Positions 9,452 through 16,571 of a DNA stretch of 64,000 bases are shown in pieces. The stretch's first letter is position 1. Every line of letters starts with the position of its first letter. Origin of the DNA: Saprospiraceae bacterium (lineage in GTDB: Bacteria > Bacteroidota > Bacteroidia > Chitinophagales > Saprospiraceae); NCBI GenBank assembly GCA_018057925.1, contig JAGPCT010000004.1, positions 78,913 to 142,912 of the forward strand, written 5' to 3'. The translations under genes and the position numbers were made by a program. The notes beneath the pieces are model-generated. The model ran no database searches and was not told where the DNA came from. It saw only the letters and a list, made by a program, of their open reading frames with translations.

Positions 9452-9577
9452 ATACCGAATTGACTTTTAACATAGACCAATTGATGGAAAAGATATATTG
9501 GTCTATTTAAAAGTATCAGCGGTATTACGATTGTATAAAAGTAAAATAGATTGGTTTATTTTACTTTTACAATTCGT
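9452..9577. repeat. Family D double-hairpin repeat between rsmG and pdxJ
   Basis: Two successive hairpins. The first (9452-9525) nests an 11-base stem ATAGACCAATn/nATTGGTCTAT inside ACTTTTAA/TTAAAAGT and ATACCG/CGGTAT arms. The second (9527-9577) pairs AAAAGTAAAATA with TATTTTACTTTT and the outer TTGTA with TACAA. A shortened copy lies at 16354-16436. It may act as a terminator for rsmG or be a mobile palindromic element. Confidence 0.75.
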
Positions 9578-9607
9578 ATAAAATATAGATTCATACATTA
9601 AGAAAGA

Positions 9608-10357
9608 ATGAATACAAAATTAAGCGTTAACGTTAATAAAATAGCTTTAGTTCGTAATTCAAGAGGAGCCAATTATCCTGATTTGTTGCGGATGAGCTTA
9701 GATTTAGAAGATTATGGTGCTGAGGGTATAACGGTACATCCAAGGCCCGATGAAAGGCATATTCGATATGACGACATCCCGATATTGAGAGCGCACATCG
9801 AAACAGAATTAAACATCGAAGGCTATCCAACCGATGATTTTATTAAGCTGGTCATCGACAATCATGCCGATCAGGTCACGCTTGTGCCTGATCCACCGGG
9901 AGCATTGACTTCGGATCATGGCTGGGATTTTAAGAAAGACAGCACCTTTTTACAAAGGATCATTCCGGCCTTTAAATCAGCAGGAATCAGGGTTTCGTTG
10001 TTTATAGATGCTGATGCAGACCATGTCAATGCCGCACAAGATACAGGGGCTGATAGAATTGAGCTTTATACAGGACCTTACGCACATAGGTACGAAGTTG
10101 ATAAGAAAGGAGATATACAAGGCCACATTGCAGCATCCCGTCGGGCTATGGAGATTGGAATGGGTGTAAATGCAGGACATGATCTTAATTTGAAAAACCT
10201 TGCCTTTTATGCCCATAGCCTACCTTTGTTGCAGGAAGTATCTATCGGTCACGCCCTAATCGTAGATGCAATGTATTGGGGATATTCCAATGCTATACAG
10301 ATGTACAAAGATCGCCTTGCACATCCGGAGCATTATTTATCCCCAATTCAGCAGTAA
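9608..10357 (+). CDS. pdxJ: Pyridoxine 5'-phosphate synthase
   Basis: 249 residues, near the usual 240. Family signatures are present: LSVNVNKIALVRNSRG at the N-terminus (His replaced by Val in the NxNH-type motif, as in many Bacteroidota), ITVHPRPDERHI (residues 40-51) and GVNAGHDLN with the catalytic-loop His. It condenses 1-deoxy-D-xylulose 5-phosphate with 3-amino-2-oxopropyl phosphate to pyridoxine 5'-phosphate in the DXP-dependent B6 pathway. Its last codons (IQQ) and stop lie inside the family A repeat that begins at about 10344, so the C-terminal tail appears to be set by that element. Confidence 0.95.
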   Translation: MNTKLSVNVNKIALVRNSRGANYPDLLRMSLDLEDYGAEGITVHPRPDERHIRYDDIPILRAHIETELNIEGYPTDDFIKLVIDNHADQVTLVPDPPGALTSDHGWDFKKDSTFLQRIIPAFKSAGIRVSLFIDADADHVNAAQDTGADRIELYTGPYAHRYEVDKKGDIQGHIAASRRAMEIGMGVNAGHDLNLKNLAFYAHSLPLLQEVSIGHALIVDAMYWGYSNAIQMYKDRLAHPEHYLSPIQQ

Positions 10358-10495
10358 AGGTTTTGTTAAACCGTATAGTGCTGATTATGAAGGTTAATCC
10401 CGATGTACGAATCGTTTCAATGGTTTCTGTAAATCATTGATTACGAGTCGTAAATCGATTCCACATTTGTCTAATGCGGAATTTGGGTTTATAAC
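10344..10495 (+). repeat. Family A multi-hairpin repeat
   Basis: Near full-length copy. Three dyads can be seen: AGCAGTAAAGGTTTT/AAACCGTATAGTGCT at the left, CAATGGTTT/AAATCATTG flanked by TACGAATCGT/ACGAGTCGTA in the middle, and an ATTCCACATTTGTCTAATGCGGAAT dyad at the right. The left end overlaps the last three codons and the stop of pdxJ. Confidence 0.8.
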
Positions 10496-10502
10496 AAATG
10501 AG

Positions 10503-10697
10503 CTATTTCTTTTTACTATAAGCTAAAATGGCTTCGAGCGTAGATTTCTTTGGTTCAAACTTGCAGTCAGGAAGAATCTGAGAAAGTGTCGGTGTTATGT
10601 CTGATCTGTCAAGGGTTTCATTGACAAAGGCAAAGGTGTAATTTTTAATTTTCTTAGAATAAAATTGATTATTTGGAATTGTATAGGTTTGACTCAT
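10503..10697 (-). CDS. Small hypothetical protein (64 aa)
   Basis: 64 residues ending in KPKKSTLEAILAYSKKK-like sequence (here EPKKSTLEAILAYSKKK). It has no signal peptide, membrane helix or cysteine pattern. The composition is balanced and the reading frame is not part of a repeat, which favours a real gene. The C-terminal helix with a Lys tail resembles small antitoxin-like or accessory proteins often seen in Bacteroidota, but I cannot assign a family. There is no partner gene beside it: a family A repeat lies downstream and a gap of 290 bases upstream that holds only a degenerate repeat (10875-10968). Confidence 0.55.
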   Translation of the reverse strand: MSQTYTIPNNQFYSKKIKNYTFAFVNETLDRSDITPTLSQILPDCKFEPKKSTLEAILAYSKKK

Positions 10698-10874
10698 ATT
10701 TAAGGAGTTGTTTTAAAAATTTAACATAGAATTACTTTTCTCTTCTAAAACAGCGTATTAACATTTTTTATTGTTTGCATCGAAATAAAGTAAGAAAAAA
10801 GAATATTTTATTGATAAAAATGTTTCATTATCCTAAAAAGGTGGTTTCATAGAGCGAATAAAAAATGTCATTGT

Positions 10875-10968
10875 CCAAATTCCGCATTTGCTAATGCTGA
10901 ATCGAGTATCGGGATGTCCCTTAAAATCAGCACTATTCACTTTTTCAAAGCCTTCACTGCCAATTTGA
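10875..10968 (-). repeat. Degenerate family A repeat lacking the central hairpin
   Basis: It retains the terminal ATTCCGCATTTGCTAATGCTGAAT dyad, the ATCGGGATGTCCCT core and the TCAGCACTATTC...CCTTCACTGC dyad, but the central CAATGGTTT hairpin is deleted. It lies just downstream of the alkyltransferase-like gene that reads toward it. Confidence 0.6.
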
Positions 10969-10989
10969 GTCAAAAGAAATCAATCTTTT

Positions 10990-11313
10990 TTATTTGACTA
11001 TTTCGGTAGGATCCCAAAAATATTTATCAAAATCCTGAACTACGTTGTCAATGATGGGCAGGCCTTCTTCCTCCAGACGTTGTGCCATGGTATGGTGTGG
11101 GTCAAAATGAAGTTGACCGCTCAGGACACCTTTTCTATTGACCACTCGGTGGGCAGGAATAGACATGATGGCCGAAGAAGATTGATTGAGCGCCCAACCA
11201 ACCATTCTGGCAGAACCAAGACCCAACGCATTGGCAATGGCACCAAAAGTGGACACTCGACCTTTGGGGATGAGCCTTACAATGGCATATACATCATCAT
11301 AATACGAAGACAT
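10990..11313 (-). CDS. Alkyltransferase-like protein (MGMT family without catalytic Cys)
   Basis: 107 residues, covering only the DNA-binding domain of O6-alkylguanine-DNA alkyltransferases. The arginine-finger segment GSARMVGWAL (about 33-42) and the active-site loop SIPAHRVVNRKG (52-62) are clear. The catalytic Cys of the PCHRV motif is replaced by Ala54, so the protein cannot take up the alkyl group. Proteins of this kind (ATL; S. pombe Atl1 has Trp, a Thermus homologue has Ala) bind O6-alkylguanine lesions and hand them to nucleotide excision repair. Expected to be cytoplasmic and DNA-binding. It is divergent from the YcxB-like gene at 11449. Confidence 0.9.
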   Translation of the reverse strand: MSSYYDDVYAIVRLIPKGRVSTFGAIANALGLGSARMVGWALNQSSSAIMSIPAHRVVNRKGVLSGQLHFDPHHTMAQRLEEEGLPIIDNVVQDFDKYFWDPTEIVK

Positions 11314-11448
11314 AAGACGGTAAGTTTAATTGTTCATTTAATGCACATTTCTTGATAATGGTTTCAAGATTGACAGAAAATTGATTTATTTAGTTCCAAT
11401 ATTTAATATATGAAGGCTCAAAAATGAATATCTTTACCCTTAAAGCAA

Positions 11449-11949
11449 ATGAAACGAATCTTGGAGCGATTTAAAATTACGGTAGAGATAAAGCAGGAAG
11501 ACATCAAAGCATTATGCGAATTGATATTACAAAGGAGAAAGCTTCGGTCTGCAATACTTGGAGTTGTGATGGCTGCATTCTTTGTCATGATCTTTACAAT
11601 GGCCGGTGTTGGATTGTATTTATCCATAGGTTTATCTATTTTGTTTGCAACTTTATTTGCTGGAGCTATGATAAAACTAACACGTTCTAATTACAGCAGA
11701 CAGTTTAATACCAATAAAAATTTTAAACACCCTATTGAATATCATATATACAACGACCATTATATTGTAAAAACAGCATCTTCAGAATCCAAAGTAGATT
11801 TTGCCACCCGTTATGATATTGTTCAGGATGACGAGTATATCTTTATTTTTCACATGAGAGAAATGGCTTCCGTTATTCCAAAGCGATATTTAAACGCCGA
11901 AGAATTGACTTTTTTTAATGAAATAATAACTCGTTTTAGAAGAAAATAA
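11449..11949 (+). CDS. YcxB-like membrane protein
   Basis: 166 residues. Two adjacent membrane helices (about 35-55 and 58-77) are followed by a soluble C-terminal domain (about 95-160) with the pattern EYHIYNDHYIVKT...SKVDFATRYDIVQDDEYIFIF, ending with an IPKRYLNAEE motif. This is the layout of YcxB-like proteins, whose function is unknown. The start at 11449 follows an A-rich leader. A 45-residue membrane miniprotein starts 10 bases after its stop and is probably cotranscribed. Confidence 0.75.
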   Translation: MKRILERFKITVEIKQEDIKALCELILQRRKLRSAILGVVMAAFFVMIFTMAGVGLYLSIGLSILFATLFAGAMIKLTRSNYSRQFNTNKNFKHPIEYHIYNDHYIVKTASSESKVDFATRYDIVQDDEYIFIFHMREMASVIPKRYLNAEELTFFNEIITRFRRK

Positions 11950-11959
11950 ATTTATTAAA

Positions 11960-12097
11960 ATGACAAACCCAAACTCTCCAAAAACGAATGATGGCACGGT
12001 GCGAGAAGACCGAACAACGGACTATGGACGTTTTGTGCCGTGGTTGCTTTTAATTATTGGATTGTCAATATTGTGGTTTTTGAAAATGAATAAATAG
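11960..12097 (+). CDS. 45-residue single-pass membrane miniprotein
   Basis: ATG at 11960, stop at 12095-12097. The N-terminal half is polar (MTNPNSPKTNDGTVREDRTT), followed by one hydrophobic helix (FVPWLLLIIGLSILWFL, residues 25-41) and a short basic tail KMNK. It lies 10 bases after the YcxB-like gene on the same strand. The polar/hydrophobic organisation with a positive tail, and the absence of repeat sequence, favour a real protein. No family is recognised. Confidence 0.55.
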   Translation: MTNPNSPKTNDGTVREDRTTDYGRFVPWLLLIIGLSILWFLKMNK

Positions 12098-12160
12098 ACT
12101 TTATGTACAATATCTTTGTTTAGTCTAATGCCCTTTTCTCAACCAATAATGACTCATTCT

Positions 12161-12794
12161 ATTAAACCCAAATTCATATTAAAGGTACAATAGTTTCTTT
12201 AAGAAATATATTGCTAACTGGTTGTTGTGTTGAAATTCAAATTGTCACGAATCAATGTATCTCCATATATTGGATAATCAACATGTTGTGATTTAGTTAG
12301 ATGTAATTCAGCTATATTATACCAAATTGATTTATAAATTAGTCCAACATATTTTGGTGTTCCCGAAAAACGGGATTTCTTTAAAATCAAAATTCTCCCG
12401 AAGCTTCGGGATGATAGTCGTTTAGGCCAATGTAATTGGGCTATTACGAATATCCAATCGGTATTATTTGTAAAAAATTTTCATACTTTTTTGGACGAGC
12501 TGAATCCAACCCCATTTTGTATCAAAATAAACCCGAAGGGTTGTCATTATTATAGAATAGATTCAATAGCAGAAAGAGGAACCCAGAATGGGTGAAATGA
12601 TTATTCCATCTATTCGTCCCAGTTTTTTTGAGCAGATACATTTTTTCTTGGTTTGTAAAAATGTCATCCCTTCGGGATTTTGAAAATATTGTTCTACGTT
12701 TTTTATAAAAATGTCATCCCTTCGGGATTATGCTGTCCCGAAGGTTCATCATAGTTCAACCCGAATTCATATTAAAGGCAAAATATTGTCTTTA
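12161..12794 (+). repeat. Composite non-coding repeat of about 630 bp, copy 1
   Basis: Order: family B (12161-12315), family C (12320-12465), a unique core of about 300 bp (12466-12760) and the start of a further family B (12761-12794). The core carries two ATGTCATCCCTTCGGGATT units, a CCCAGAATGGG dyad and a CCCGAAGGGTTGTCATT unit. Copy 2 lies at 48191-48794 with the same order. The gap 12098-12866 holds no other gene; no frame of useful length crosses the core. Confidence 0.85.
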
Positions 12795-12866
12795 TGTGGA
12801 ATTTGGATTAAATTCTTTACGATTAAGGATTATAGAACTATTTTTGTTCCATAAAGGAAAAAGCGC

Positions 12867-13475
12867 ATGAACCGAAATAAGAGCATCCAGTTAATATTTT
12901 TGCTGTTTTCAATATTTACCTTGATACAATGCAAGAGTGATAGTCTGCCCACGCCAAAGCCTCGTTCTTTTCCAAGAGTCATTTATCCGGTAAAGAAGTA
13001 TGTGCCCTTTGACACCAATTTTTGTCAATTTACATTTGAGTATCCGGCATACGCTCAGATTATTCAAGACACTTCATTTTTTGGAGAAAAGCCGGTAGAT
13101 GCTTGTTGGTTTAATATTTATGTTCCGGAATTTCAGAGCTTAATTTTTTGTACATATTATCCGCTTGGAAAGAAGAACAAACTTTTTAGTGTGTTGAACG
13201 ATGCGTACAAGTTGGCAGGTGTACATAATAAGAAGGCTAACTTTATTGACGAAATACCCATTGACTTACCCGGAAAAGTTTACGGTACGATATTTTCAAT
13301 CGAAGGACCTGTAGCTTCAACGTATCAGTTTTTTGTAACGGACAGCACGAAGCATTTCCTTCGAGGGGCATTGTATTTCAACGCCAGAACCAATCAAGAC
13401 TCTTTGGCGCCCATTGCTGATTTTATGAAGAAAGATGTTCAACACATGATACAGACTTTTAAGTGGAAAAATTGA
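12867..13475 (+). CDS. gldD: Gliding motility lipoprotein GldD
   Basis: 202 residues. A lipoprotein signal ends at FTLIQC, with Cys22 as the lipidation site. The body carries the GldD pattern: PKPRSFPRVIYPVKKY, CQFTFEYPAYA, ACWFNIYVP, and the very conserved TDSTKHFLRGALYFN with DSLAPI and TFKWKN at the C-terminus. GldD is an inner-membrane or periplasmic lipoprotein required for gliding and T9SS function in Flavobacterium; its biochemical role is unknown. The next gene, a RemB/Wzi-like barrel, starts 7 bases after its stop, so the two probably form an operon. A TATTTTTG box at 12839-12846 is a possible promoter. Confidence 0.9.
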   Translation: MNRNKSIQLIFLLFSIFTLIQCKSDSLPTPKPRSFPRVIYPVKKYVPFDTNFCQFTFEYPAYAQIIQDTSFFGEKPVDACWFNIYVPEFQSLIFCTYYPLGKKNKLFSVLNDAYKLAGVHNKKANFIDEIPIDLPGKVYGTIFSIEGPVASTYQFFVTDSTKHFLRGALYFNARTNQDSLAPIADFMKKDVQHMIQTFKWKN

Positions 13476-13482
13476 TTTCATT

Positions 13483-15210
13483 ATGACAAAGAATAAAATG
13501 GGAAATTTGCCATGCTTGGTATTCTGCTTTTTAGTCATTTCTGGTCAGGCCTTTTGCCAATCTATTCCAATAAGTAATAATGACCGGATACAAGTTCTGG
13601 TGGATCGATTAGCGATGAAGCTGGAAGACCATAATGAATATCATTCGAGTCACCGATACATTACAAGGGCTGACCTCAGTATGCTTCTTCACCAATTGGA
13701 TACGCTCACTCAGACAAGCCTGCGAGACAAGGCTGATATACAGTATCTCATTGATGAAAATATGGAAGGAGAAACGTATGCTTTTCTAAAGGATAATTCG
13801 ACGAGCTATCGGAACTATAGGCCGCATTGGAATAGAAAGCCTATTTTGAATGTTTTCTACAAGACACCTTCCAATTTTATTCAAGTGGACAAATCAAATT
13901 TTTACCTTAGACTCAACCCCGTCTTTGATTTCAACTATGGTAAAGCCTATGGTGACAGTATTTCGACTACTTTTCGCAATGTTAGAGGTATAGAAATGAG
14001 AGGAGGAATTGCGGATAAAGTCTGGTTTTATTCGTCCCTCCATGAGACACAAGAGGCATTTCCGGCGTATACTAATAGATGGATAGCGCAGACCGGAGCT
14101 GTGCCGGGCGCGGGTTATATCAAAGTATATGAACCATCCTTTGCAAAAAATGTCCGTGGCTATGACTACTTGAGCTCACAAGGAATAATTGGATTCAATA
14201 TTATTCCAGAGATTAGTGTACAATTGGGGCATGGTCGTAATTTTATTGGCAATGGATACAGATCGTTGTTTTTGTCAGATGTTGGCGCCAATTATTTTTA
14301 TCTGAAACTAAATACAAGGGTGTGGATATTTGATTATGAAAATATTTTTGCCGAGCTCAATGCACAAGGTCAAAGGGCGGGCGACAGGCTGATTCCAAAG
14401 AAATATTTTGCAACTCATCACCTGAGTCTCAACTTGACCGATCGAATCAATATTGGATTGTTTGAAAGCATTGTCTTTAGTCGTCCCAATCACTTTGAAC
14501 TACAATATCTCAATCCGGTTATATTTTATAGAACAGTTGAACAAATGGTTGGGAGTCCGGATAATGCCATGATAGGGGCTGACATGAGCATAAAGCTAGG
14601 AAGGTCTATTAAATTATACGGACAGTTGCTTTTAGACGAATTGATTATCAAAAATCTACTAAAACAAAATGGCTGGTGGGGCAATAAATATGGCATTCAG
14701 GCGGGGCTTCAATACTTTGATGTAGCGGGCATTGATCATCTTGATATGAGAGTAGAATTTAATCTGGTCAGACCTTATACTTATTCAGATAGTGATAGTA
14801 CAGCCAATTATTCTCATCATCTCCAGCCATTGGCACATCCGATGGGAGCCAATTTTTATGAAAACATCCTGCAACTGAGATATGTCCCCTTTCCGGCTTT
14901 GGAACTCAATCCTTTTATGATGTATGCTGTTGCCGGCGAAGACTACAACGGAATCAATAGCGGGAGCAATATTTTGAAACTCAATAAAGACAGAACGTCT
15001 GAATTCGGTGTTGACTTACCCAATGGATATCGAGCAGACATTTGGATATTCGGAATGGACGCATCTTATAGCATTTATCACAATCTTTACGCCGATGCAT
15101 CGGTATTATGGAGAAAGAAAAAGAGTGTAATCGTTCAAAACAATCGACATGAATTGACAGCTTCTGTCGGATTGAGGTTGAATATTGGGCGCAGAAAGCT
15201 GCTGTTATAG
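13483..15210 (+). CDS. RemB/Wzi-like outer-membrane beta-barrel protein
   Basis: 575 residues. A signal peptide (about 1-26, ending FCQ) is followed by a helical segment of about 90 residues and a long beta-barrel ending LRLNIGRRKLLL. The motifs ELQYLNPVIFYRTVEQ and the strands around GQLLLDELIIKNLL are shared by the capsule-assembly Wzi-like / gliding protein RemB group of Bacteroidota. It starts 7 bases after gldD, a link that supports a role in surface adhesin or polysaccharide display needed for motility. The assignment to RemB rather than to Wzi is inference from that context. Confidence 0.75.
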   Translation: MTKNKMGNLPCLVFCFLVISGQAFCQSIPISNNDRIQVLVDRLAMKLEDHNEYHSSHRYITRADLSMLLHQLDTLTQTSLRDKADIQYLIDENMEGETYAFLKDNSTSYRNYRPHWNRKPILNVFYKTPSNFIQVDKSNFYLRLNPVFDFNYGKAYGDSISTTFRNVRGIEMRGGIADKVWFYSSLHETQEAFPAYTNRWIAQTGAVPGAGYIKVYEPSFAKNVRGYDYLSSQGIIGFNIIPEISVQLGHGRNFIGNGYRSLFLSDVGANYFYLKLNTRVWIFDYENIFAELNAQGQRAGDRLIPKKYFATHHLSLNLTDRINIGLFESIVFSRPNHFELQYLNPVIFYRTVEQMVGSPDNAMIGADMSIKLGRSIKLYGQLLLDELIIKNLLKQNGWWGNKYGIQAGLQYFDVAGIDHLDMRVEFNLVRPYTYSDSDSTANYSHHLQPLAHPMGANFYENILQLRYVPFPALELNPFMMYAVAGEDYNGINSGSNILKLNKDRTSEFGVDLPNGYRADIWIFGMDASYSIYHNLYADASVLWRKKKSVIVQNNRHELTASVGLRLNIGRRKLLL

Positions 15211-15270
15211 GGCGCTGATTCAATCGAGATGAAGAGATGGTAGATTTTTCGACTTTCCGCAAATACTCGT

Positions 15271-16257
15271 TTATGATGAAGGTACAAGAACTTCGCGCAC
15301 TGCCAAATCAAAAAATTGTGACAAAGTCCAACCATGGGCTTGTGCTTGTTGTGGAATGATACTCGCCTCAGATAATCCGGGCACTGTATTGACTTCTATC
15401 AAATGAAAGGTCTCGCCTATCAATATATAATCTATTCTGACGAAGCCGGAGCAATTTAATTCCTGATAAATAGTGGCGGTCAACTGTTGCGCCTGTTGAG
15501 TCAGTTCGGCGCTGATGTTAGCCGGGGTGACCTCCTTTGAGGCGCCTTCATATTTGGCTTCAAAGTCGAAGAACTCATTTTCCGGAATGATTTCTGTCAC
15601 AGGCAAGACGACGATTTCACCATTGACACGCATGACGCCATTGCCAAATTCTCTACCTGCCATCATCGCTTCCACTATGATATTCTCATCAAATTGAAAG
15701 GCATATTCTATAGCCGGCAATAGTTCTTCTCTGGTTTTTACTTTGCGGACGCCGAAGCTGGATCCATGTGCATTGGGTTTGACAAAGACCGGCAATCCCA
15801 ACCGGCTGATGATGTCTTCCATGTCTAACCCTTCAAAAAAGGCCTTCCTGGTAATATATACTTCTTGAGCCATGGACACCAGACCCTTAAGGGCTCTTTT
15901 TGTCAAAGATTTATTCATAGTAAGGCCGGAGACAAAGCCATTGCAACAGGTGTATGGAATGCCTAAAATGTCGAAGTATCCTTGTATGACGCCGTTCTCC
16001 ATAGGAGCGCCGTGAATAGCGCAGAATACAGCTTCTGGACGCCATTTAGAACCATCAAAGTCTAAGGAAAAGTCATTTTTATCAATAGACTGACCGGTTA
16101 TTATATCCGTCCATCTATCCCTTTTAATATCTATGAGCCTTGCATCATATCTGTCTTCGTGGAGATAACGGTGCACAACCTTGGCACTTTTTTCAGATAC
16201 AACCCTTTCTTCCGTGTCTCCACCGGATAGAATAGCAATTTTAATGCGATCAGACAT
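15271..16257 (-). CDS. ddl: D-alanine--D-alanine ligase
   Basis: 328 residues, typical of the family. ATP-grasp signatures: N-terminal ILSGGDTEERVVSEKSA, FCAIHGAPMENG, the P-loop-like KPNAHGSSFGVRKV (about 157-170) and the C-terminal metal site FHLIEVNTVPGLSEASIIPQQA. It joins two D-Ala using ATP to make the D-Ala-D-Ala dipeptide of peptidoglycan in the cytoplasm. It ends convergently with the RemB/Wzi-like gene, 60 bases apart. The expected HGxxGEDG loop reads HGAPMENG, a variant common in Bacteroidota Ddl. Confidence 0.95.
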   Translation of the reverse strand: MSDRIKIAILSGGDTEERVVSEKSAKVVHRYLHEDRYDARLIDIKRDRWTDIITGQSIDKNDFSLDFDGSKWRPEAVFCAIHGAPMENGVIQGYFDILGIPYTCCNGFVSGLTMNKSLTKRALKGLVSMAQEVYITRKAFFEGLDMEDIISRLGLPVFVKPNAHGSSFGVRKVKTREELLPAIEYAFQFDENIIVEAMMAGREFGNGVMRVNGEIVVLPVTEIIPENEFFDFEAKYEGASKEVTPANISAELTQQAQQLTATIYQELNCSGFVRIDYILIGETFHLIEVNTVPGLSEASIIPQQAQAHGWTLSQFFDLAVREVLVPSS

Positions 16258-16353
16258 GATAAATATATTTAATGTGTAAATTTAGTTATTTATTGGGATT
16301 TAGTTGGCAATTTTACGTTATTCAAACAATATTTTAATTTTAAAAATAGATAA

Positions 16354-16537
16354 TCAAATACCGATTTGACTTTTAATATAGACCAATTGATGGAAAAGAT
16401 ATATTGGTCTATTTTACTTTTACAATTCGTATAGCATAAACCCGAATTGAGCTGTAAAGGTTTTGAAAAACCGTATAGTGCTGAGCACGAATCGTACATC
16501 GATTCTGCTTTGTCTAAAACGGAATGTGGGTTAAATA
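16354..16537 (+). repeat. Family D short form joined to family A repeat
   Basis: Bases 16354-16436 match the family D element at 9452 with the segment between the two hairpins deleted, leaving the ATAGACCAAT/ATTGGTCTAT stem. Bases 16437-16537 are a shortened family A element with the AAAGGTTTTGAAAAACCG dyad. Together they fill the gap between ddl and the TPR-CHAT gene; no gene is seen here. Confidence 0.75.
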
Positions 16538-16571
16538 TAGAAAAAGGAGGAAATTCGAATGAAAAAAGTTG

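Noticed and set aside
12466..12760. Core of the composite repeat as a decayed gene
   Set aside because: All frames are broken by stops in both copies, and differences between copies are not biased to third positions as far as can be seen by eye.
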